In this document: positions 5,121 to 10,345 of the stretch, in pieces
Layout of the letters: every line of letters begins with the position of its first letter
Position numbering within the stretch: position 1 is the stretch's first letter
Source: Chlorobiota bacterium
Lineage (GTDB): Bacteria > Bacteroidota > Bacteroidia > Bacteroidales > JAADGE01
Reading direction: 5' to 3'
Assembly (NCBI GenBank): GCA_030592825.1
Contig: JAUVIG010000100.1
Coordinates: 1-10,345, forward strand
Length of the DNA: 10,345 bases
Program-made: the position numbers and the translations under genes
The notes under the pieces: model-generated
Seen by the model: the letters and a program-made list of their open reading frames with translations, nothing else
Database searches by the model: none
Told to the model about the DNA's origin: nothing

Positions 5121-6947
5121 CTACTTTTTTAATAATTCTTTAATTTCTTCAATATCTTTCCTTAATTGAGCATTTTCTTTTCTTAAAGCATCCAACTCTT
5201 CTTTTAATTCAGAATTATTTTCATTATTTTGTTTTGATGCTCCAATATCATCATTTTGCCATATTAAATTACCAACACCATCTTCTAATTTTAATATTTG
5301 ATTCTCTAATCCGGCCATATTTGGAAAAGTATATTTATATACCGTTTGTCCAATACTTATACCTCCTGAAAAAACAGCTTTTCTGTTATATATTTGAAAT
5401 TCCAATCCAGGACCTCCCGTTATATCCAAGTCAACATTCCCAACTCTAAATTCTTGATTTCCTGCAAAAGGATTACTATAATGAGTGTAACCTACTCTAC
5501 AATAATCCTTTCTTACATTAAATAAATTTCCTACCGCTCCTGTTCCGATTTGGTTAACAAACAAACCGGTATTAATACCGTCACCTGTATAATTAATATC
5601 AGTTCTTTCCGGTGTTACATTAAAAAATATTGTATCCATACCTTTTGCAATGCCGTATTTGCCGACTGCAAATCCACCGCTTACACCTTTTGTACCGTCT
5701 GAAACATAAGCAAAAGTTCCTTCACCGTTTTTAACACTAAACAATAAACTGTCAATCTCTTTAGCTATTCCGTACTTTCCAACCGCAAAACCACCGCTTA
5801 CACCATAATCTACAAAAGTTCCTTCTTCCTTATTAACACTAAAATATGTCGTATCCATTTCTTTTGCAATTCCATATTTCCCGACTGCAAATCCGCCGCT
5901 TACGCCTGTTACAGGTGTTCCGTTTACCTCAATTACTTTAAAATATATTTCATCCATACCTTTTGCTATTCCGTATTTGCCTACTGCAAAACCGCCGCTT
6001 ACCCCGGTAATTGGAATACCGTTTTCTTTATATACACTAAAATATGTTGTATCCATACCTTTTGCAATTCCGTATTTCCCGACTGCAAAACCACCGCTTA
6101 CTCCTTTTGTACCATCTGAAACATAAGCAAAAGTTCCTTCACCGTTCTTAACACTAAACAATAAACTGTCAATTTCTTTTGCTATTCCGTATTTCCCGAC
6201 CGCTAAACCACCGCTTACACCTATTGAGGTGATACTACCGGCATTAACAAAAGTTCCGATATTTTCATCTACACTAAAAAATACTGTATCCATTCCTTTG
6301 GCTATTCCGTATTTGCCGACCGCAAAACCGCCGCTTACGCCTGTTATCGGTGTTCCGTTTATATTTTTTACACTAAAATATTGTTCATCCATGCCTTTTG
6401 CAATTCCGTATTTTCCTACTGCAAAACCTCCACTCACACCTTTCGACTCATCATTAACATATATTCTGACTCCCTCTGATGTAACAGAAAAAACAGGCTT
6501 TCCCGTCTTATCTTTTACCTGAAATATTGGGTCATCAGGAGATGCGTTTTCATCTGCTTCTACAATAAAATTAGTTGCTGTAATATTATTCCCGACATCT
6601 AAACTATAAGCAGTATTTGTTAACCTGACATTTGAATTCTCTACTGTCCAAAGTTCTGCCGGTGTAGAAAGGTCAGTCCATTTATTTTGTCCGAACAAAT
6701 AAAAACTGCCTTCAGTAATATCAAAAACTAATAAACCGTCTTTAGCATTACTTATAGAATTTCTTTGTTCAGTAGTCATTCTGGGAATTAACATCCCTTT
6801 ACTCGTCGATTGAATATCCAAAACAGCCGATTCATCAGCTATTGTTGATGCACCGGGATCATCGGAAATAACAACGCCTTGTCCGAACAATCCGTAATTA
6901 AATGCTCCTGTCAAAATTATTGCAAGTAAAAATTTAATAACTTTCAT
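5121..6947 (-). CDS. Exported fibre-like protein with eight GVSGGFAVGKYG repeats and C-terminal coiled coil
   Basis: The product is 608 residues. A signal peptide (1-23, ending FGQ) is followed by a Bacteroidota-type head, AVLDIQSTSKGMLIPRMTTE (41-60), seen in many tail-fibre-like or surface proteins of the phylum. Residues 145-167 (KDKTGKPVFSVTSEGVRIYV) lead into eight repeats starting at 170, 203, 243, 282, 315, 348, 382 and 421, each opening with a close variant of GVSGGFAVGKYGIAKGMD plus a variable tail. A non-repetitive domain (about 450-570) follows, and a Glu/Lys/Leu coiled coil (about 575-608) ends the protein. The layout recalls trimeric fibre or YadA-head-like proteins, but homology to YadA is not established. 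There is no T9SS sorting domain, so export past the inner membrane is by an unknown route. It lies downstream of a strong terminator, so it should have its own promoter at about 6948-6990. Confidence 0.85.
   Translation of the reverse strand: MKVIKFLLAIILTGAFNYGLFGQGVVISDDPGASTIADESAVLDIQSTSKGMLIPRMTTEQRNSISNAKDGLLVFDITEGSFYLFGQNKWTDLSTPAELWTVENSNVRLTNTAYSLDVGNNITATNFIVEADENASPDDPIFQVKDKTGKPVFSVTSEGVRIYVNDESKGVSGGFAVGKYGIAKGMDEQYFSVKNINGTPITGVSGGFAVGKYGIAKGMDTVFFSVDENIGTFVNAGSITSIGVSGGLAVGKYGIAKEIDSLLFSVKNGEGTFAYVSDGTKGVSGGFAVGKYGIAKGMDTTYFSVYKENGIPITGVSGGFAVGKYGIAKGMDEIYFKVIEVNGTPVTGVSGGFAVGKYGIAKEMDTTYFSVNKEEGTFVDYGVSGGFAVGKYGIAKEIDSLLFSVKNGEGTFAYVSDGTKGVSGGFAVGKYGIAKGMDTIFFNVTPERTDINYTGDGINTGLFVNQIGTGAVGNLFNVRKDYCRVGYTHYSNPFAGNQEFRVGNVDLDITGGPGLEFQIYNRKAVFSGGISIGQTVYKYTFPNMAGLENQILKLEDGVGNLIWQNDDIGASKQNNENNSELKEELDALRKENAQLRKDIEEIKELLKK
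5610..6440 (-). repeat. Array of eight 33-40-codon coding repeats
   Basis: On the minus strand the units begin at 6440, 6341, 6221, 6104, 6005, 5906, 5804 and 5687. Spacings are 33, 40, 39, 33, 33, 34 and 39 codons, so two length classes alternate. The 17-18-residue opening motif is almost invariant, while tails differ. Units three and seven share the same 39-residue tail type (ending YVSDGTK), with about eight nucleotide differences over roughly 117 bp by eye. Confidence 0.9.
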
Positions 6948-6987
6948 AAAAATAGTTTTAGTAATTTAAATAATTTTCACAAATCTT

Positions 6988-7029
6988 AAAAAAAAACAGC
7001 TCAAAAAAAAATTTTGAGCTGTTTTTTTT
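6988..7029 (-). terminator. Rho-independent terminator of the VPS10/BNR protein gene
   Basis: CAGCTCAAAA (6997-7006) pairs perfectly with TTTTGAGCTG (7012-7021). The stem can extend through the outer A-run (6988-6996) and T-run (7022-7029). On the minus strand the hairpin is followed by nine T residues. It begins 18 nt after the stop of the upstream gene (TAG at 7048-7050). The symmetry means it could also act on plus-strand transcripts. Confidence 0.92.
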
Positions 7030-7047
7030 AGATATAATTTATATCAA

Positions 7048-10000
7048 CTATTTAAACCCGGGTATCCTGCTCGGAGACCAAGGACTGCCTGCTGCATTAG
7101 CACGTTTCTCAAGCAGTTTCATTTTTTGATCAAGAATTTTTGCTTGTTCAATTAATTCTGTAACACCGGTTTTTACAATAATCAAGTTTTCTTTCAAAGT
7201 TGTTGTTGCATCAGAACCGTGATATGCTCCGTAAGTTACGGCTGATATCCTCCAATTAAGATTCGGAGATTGATTTTCATTCATATTATCAATTATCTCA
7301 TCACCTGATAATATACGCTTCATTTCTCTTAATTCTGCAATATATTCATCAGCACGAATCATATCTTCTTGAGTTGAACCGCCTCCGTTTATTAATGCAG
7401 TTCTCATAGCTTTTACATTTTTACTCATTTCATTAACATATCTTGTTAAACCAACTGTAACACCATATACTTCAGCTGCATCTTTTTTAAATCTTTCAAG
7501 AGCAATCGGATCTTCTGCCGGTAAACTCAAATTATTCAGTCGTTTAACATTAAATGTTTGTTCAACTCCTAAATTTGTTTCAATTCCGTTTACAACTTTA
7601 GACATAGTAACTGTATATTTTCCGGGAGGAACCGGTATTCCTCCTGTTTGTTTATTATGCATTGGAGAACCGGCTTCAGTTACGGGATACATATTAAATC
7701 TTCTTAATCCCCAATTAAATCTGCTTATGCCTGATGTTGCACTTCTATTAATTCTGCGTACAATCTCTCCTCCGGAGTTTTTAACTGTAAACATCAAATA
7801 AGGCTGAATTTCATCAGCTTCTTCTCTTAAAATATCAAAAGACGGATAATTTATATCAATGCCTTTCTCTTTGGCTTCTTTTTCTGCTTCAAGCCTGTAA
7901 TCCTTTTTTGTTTTAATTTTATCTTTAATATAATACGTAAAAGTTGCTCCGAATTCAGGATTGCTTCCGGCATATACGGTTGCTCCTTGCCCGTATTTTT
8001 TAGACGTTTGGCTGTAAATAAATGCATCTCTTACAGGAAACAGGATATTATCTTCTTTTAAAGTTTTATCTGTAATTTTTCTTAATAATGAAAAATCATC
8101 TAAAATATAGAAACCTCTGCCGAAAGTAGCAATAACGAGATCGTCTTCTCTTCTTTGAATTTTAATGTCTCTTACGGCATTAGTAGGTAATCCTGAAGAT
8201 AATTTAATCCATTTTCCGCCTCCGTTTACAGAATAGTATAATCCGAATTCAGTACCGGCAAATAATAATTGCGGTTCAACCGGATCTTCAACTATAGAAT
8301 AAACAGTTCCTCTTTCCGGCAGATTTGAAGTGATTTCAAACCAAGATTCTCCTTTATCCATACTTTTCAATATGTATGGTTTAAGATCATTATTTTTTCT
8401 TCCGTCAAATGTTGCATAAATTACATTTTCATTATGTTGAGATGCGTAAAGACAACTTATGTATGTCATTTCCGGAATTCCTTTAATTTTACTTATTTTA
8501 AGCCAGTTTTTCCCTCCGTCTTGCGTTATTTGAATTAATCCGTCATCAGTACCGGCAATTAATAGATTTTCGTTTAAGGGTGATTCGTCAAAAGAAACAA
8601 TATTACCGAAAAAAGAAGTTGATGAATTTTTTGCAACAGCATCAGTCGGTTGAATAATTCCCATTACTTTCAAATCATTTCTGTCCAATTGCTTGGTAAG
8701 ATCAGGACTGATTATCTTCCAAGAATTTCCTCTGTCATCACTTCTGAAAACTTTATTACCGGCAAAATATAATCTTGTATGTTGATGATTACTAACTTTA
8801 AAAGGAGCATTCCAATTCCATCGATAAGCTTCTCCGGCAGGAGGTAATGGTTGAATATAAACCCTTTCACCACTCTTTTTATCGTATCTTACCATGCCTC
8901 CGTATTGTGATTCTGAATACATGATGTTCGGATCTTTTGAGTCAAATGCCGAAAAAAAGCCGTCTCCTCCTTGAGTTACTACCCAATCATCTTTTAAAAT
9001 ACCGTCTCTGCATATAGTTTGAGACGGTCCCACCATACTGTTATTATCTTGAGTTCCTCCTGCAACATTATAAAAAGGAAAATCGTTATCCACAGCAACT
9101 CTGTAGAATTGCATAACAGGTAAATTTGGTGAATGTCGCCATTTTGCACCCATGTCAAAAGTTTCATAAATACCGCCGTCGCTGCCAATTATTAAGTGAT
9201 TTGTATTACAGGGATCAATCCATAATGCATGATCATCCACATGTTTATTTGATAATCCGAGATTTTTCCATGTTTTACCTCCGTCAAGTGTATATTGTGT
9301 ATAATTATCCATCGAATATACTTTATCCGGATCTTTCGGATCACAAAATATTCTGTTATAATACTGCGGACTTGAAGAAACTGAAGAACTCATTTTAGAC
9401 CATGATGCACCTCTGTTTGTTGTTCTGTAAAAACCTCCCGAACCGTTTGTTCCTTCAATAATTGCATAAACATAATCAGGATTTACAGGAGAAATTGCAA
9501 GCCCGATTCTTCCTACCTTACCACCGGGCAGTCCGCTTGTTAGCTTTTTCCATGTTTTACCTGCATCACCGGATTTATAAATTGCAGATTCAGGTCCTCC
9601 GTTAATCAGTGTAAAAACTCTTCTGCGCCTTTGGTAACTTGCTGCATATAAAACATCCGGATTTCTCGGATCTAATACAATATCAGTAAAACCTGTGTTT
9701 TCACTAATGGTATATAGTGTGTCCCAGGTTTTTCCCATATCTTCTGTTTTATAAATTCCTCTTTCGCCGCCCGGTCCCCATAACGGTCCTTGAGCTGCAA
9801 CATATACATGAGAATTTCTCGGATCAATAATTATTCGCCCGATATGTTCAGTTTTCTTTAACCCGACATTTTTAAATGATTTACCTCCATCTTCAGACAG
9901 ATATACCCCATCACCGTATCCTATTGCTCTTTGACTGTTGTATTCTCCGGTTGCTACCCAAACAACATTTGTATTATTAGGATCTATTGCAACATCAGAA

Positions 10001-10299
10001 GTTGAATATGAACCGTAGTTATCAAATATAGGATAATAAGTAATACCTGCATTATCGGTTTTCCAAACATTCCCTGCAGCAACCGCAACATAAAATTGTG
10101 AATGATTATAAGGATTAACCTCAAGATCAGCAATTCGTCCCGATGCATATGCAGGTCCTATACTTCTGAATTTAAATGCTCCAAAAGTTGAAGATTTCAT
10201 TAAATCGTTATCTCCGGTAATATCTTGAGCATTTATAGTAAAAGTAATAATAAATATAGGTAATAAAATTAAAGCGAACTTTACAAAATTTTTATTCAT
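7048..10299 (-). CDS. Exported VPS10/BNR-repeat beta-propeller protein
   Basis: The product is 1083 residues with a signal peptide (1-25, ending TINAQ). A long beta-propeller region follows (about 40-735), with about ten Asp-box (BNR) motifs of the S-x-D-x-G-x-T-W type. Examples are SEDGGKSF (135), TEDMGKTW (185), SGDAGKTW (243), LDGGKTW (338), SDDRGNSW (520), TQDGGKNW (592) and MDKGESW (647). Related proteins are annotated as sortilin/VPS10-domain or 'glycosyl hydrolase' BNR proteins and are abundant in Bacteroidota, with mostly unknown activity. After the propeller come a linker rich in charged residues (about 795-830), a beta-type domain with PPGKYTVTM (891-899), and a helical tail (about 930-1065) ending SPSRIPGFK. 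There is no T9SS sorting domain, so a periplasmic location or another route is likely. The ATG is fixed by the signal peptide. No catalytic residues can be assigned; the hydrolase label should not be taken literally. Confidence 0.9.
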   Translation of the reverse strand: MNKNFVKFALILLPIFIITFTINAQDITGDNDLMKSSTFGAFKFRSIGPAYASGRIADLEVNPYNHSQFYVAVAAGNVWKTDNAGITYYPIFDNYGSYSTSDVAIDPNNTNVVWVATGEYNSQRAIGYGDGVYLSEDGGKSFKNVGLKKTEHIGRIIIDPRNSHVYVAAQGPLWGPGGERGIYKTEDMGKTWDTLYTISENTGFTDIVLDPRNPDVLYAASYQRRRRVFTLINGGPESAIYKSGDAGKTWKKLTSGLPGGKVGRIGLAISPVNPDYVYAIIEGTNGSGGFYRTTNRGASWSKMSSSVSSSPQYYNRIFCDPKDPDKVYSMDNYTQYTLDGGKTWKNLGLSNKHVDDHALWIDPCNTNHLIIGSDGGIYETFDMGAKWRHSPNLPVMQFYRVAVDNDFPFYNVAGGTQDNNSMVGPSQTICRDGILKDDWVVTQGGDGFFSAFDSKDPNIMYSESQYGGMVRYDKKSGERVYIQPLPPAGEAYRWNWNAPFKVSNHQHTRLYFAGNKVFRSDDRGNSWKIISPDLTKQLDRNDLKVMGIIQPTDAVAKNSSTSFFGNIVSFDESPLNENLLIAGTDDGLIQITQDGGKNWLKISKIKGIPEMTYISCLYASQHNENVIYATFDGRKNNDLKPYILKSMDKGESWFEITSNLPERGTVYSIVEDPVEPQLLFAGTEFGLYYSVNGGGKWIKLSSGLPTNAVRDIKIQRREDDLVIATFGRGFYILDDFSLLRKITDKTLKEDNILFPVRDAFIYSQTSKKYGQGATVYAGSNPEFGATFTYYIKDKIKTKKDYRLEAEKEAKEKGIDINYPSFDILREEADEIQPYLMFTVKNSGGEIVRRINRSATSGISRFNWGLRRFNMYPVTEAGSPMHNKQTGGIPVPPGKYTVTMSKVVNGIETNLGVEQTFNVKRLNNLSLPAEDPIALERFKKDAAEVYGVTVGLTRYVNEMSKNVKAMRTALINGGGSTQEDMIRADEYIAELREMKRILSGDEIIDNMNENQSPNLNWRISAVTYGAYHGSDATTTLKENLIIVKTGVTELIEQAKILDQKMKLLEKRANAAGSPWSPSRIPGFK

Positions 10300-10324
10300 A
10301 GCTGTTTATATTTTTTTTCAGTTA

Positions 10325-10339
10325 TTTATGTTACATAAA
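10325..10339. promoter_or_regulatory. Perfect dyad TTTATGT-T-ACATAAA upstream of the VPS10/BNR gene
   Basis: Two 7-bp arms, TTTATGT (10325-10331) and ACATAAA (10333-10339), flank one central base. The dyad lies 26-40 nt upstream of the start codon of the minus-strand gene, where a promoter or operator would be expected. Its AT content means it could be chance, and no regulator family is indicated. Confidence 0.3.
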
Positions 10340-10345
10340 ATAAAT

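Noticed and set aside
6229..6522. Plus-strand open frame with repeated LAIPYLPTAKPPLTP-like segments
   Set aside because: This is the antisense reading of the GVSGGFAVGKYG repeats; the periodicity comes from the real minus-strand gene.
5121..6947. Assignment of the repeat protein as a YadA-type trimeric autotransporter
   Set aside because: The C-terminus is a short coiled coil without the membrane-anchor beta-barrel of that class; only a loose similarity in repeat style remains.
9126..9398. Plus-strand open frame within the VPS10/BNR gene
   Set aside because: Antisense to a well-supported 1083-codon gene, with no recognisable domain.
7048..10299. Calling the BNR protein a sialidase or xyloglucanase
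   Set aside because: Asp boxes occur in many propellers; no catalytic residue set of either enzyme could be identified.

Overview
The window is AT-rich DNA from a member of the Bacteroidota, probably an anaerobic or facultative one. The evidence is two secreted proteins with type IX secretion (T9SS) C-terminal sorting domains, starts without clear Shine-Dalgarno sequences, a large sortilin/BNR-type propeller protein of a kind common in this phylum, and a [NiFe]-hydrogenase maturation gene. No genus can be assigned from the sequence alone.

Left part, plus strand (1-1722): hypD, a maturation factor for the hydrogenase Fe(CN)2CO centre, is followed after 27 nt by a small six-helix nickel-permease-like gene. 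This looks like the end of a hydrogenase maturation operon, with metal uptake next to metal-centre assembly. A 455-nt gene-free AT-rich stretch follows, holding an octamer tandem repeat and a weak long-range inverted repeat. Next is a secreted T9SS cargo protein of an uncharacterised Cys/His-rich family (2178-3278), which ends at a strong hairpin.

Middle (3291-3884): this is the genomically disturbed part. A short minus-strand remnant of a GH114/TM1410-type glycosidase is cut at both ends, and its two recognisable segments appear in the reverse of the usual family order. Beside it lies a 128-bp inverted-repeat element with 13-bp ends, apparently flanked by a 5-bp ATATA duplication. It carries no gene and looks like a MITE or similar non-autonomous element. 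A Rho-independent terminator separates it from the next gene.

Right part, minus strand (3885-10299): three exported proteins are read leftwards. In order of transcription they are a 1083-residue VPS10/BNR beta-propeller protein, a 608-residue fibre-like protein with eight copies of a GVSGGFAVGKYGIAKGMD-type repeat and a C-terminal coiled coil, and a 353-residue T9SS cargo protein. A long U-tract terminator separates the first two.

Four of the six intact genes encode cell-envelope or extracellular proteins, so outside the hydrogenase genes this is a surface/secretome region. I see no rRNA, tRNA, CRISPR array, transposase or recognisable defence system. The best candidates for something new are the inverted-repeat element, the rearranged glycosidase remnant and the repeat protein.
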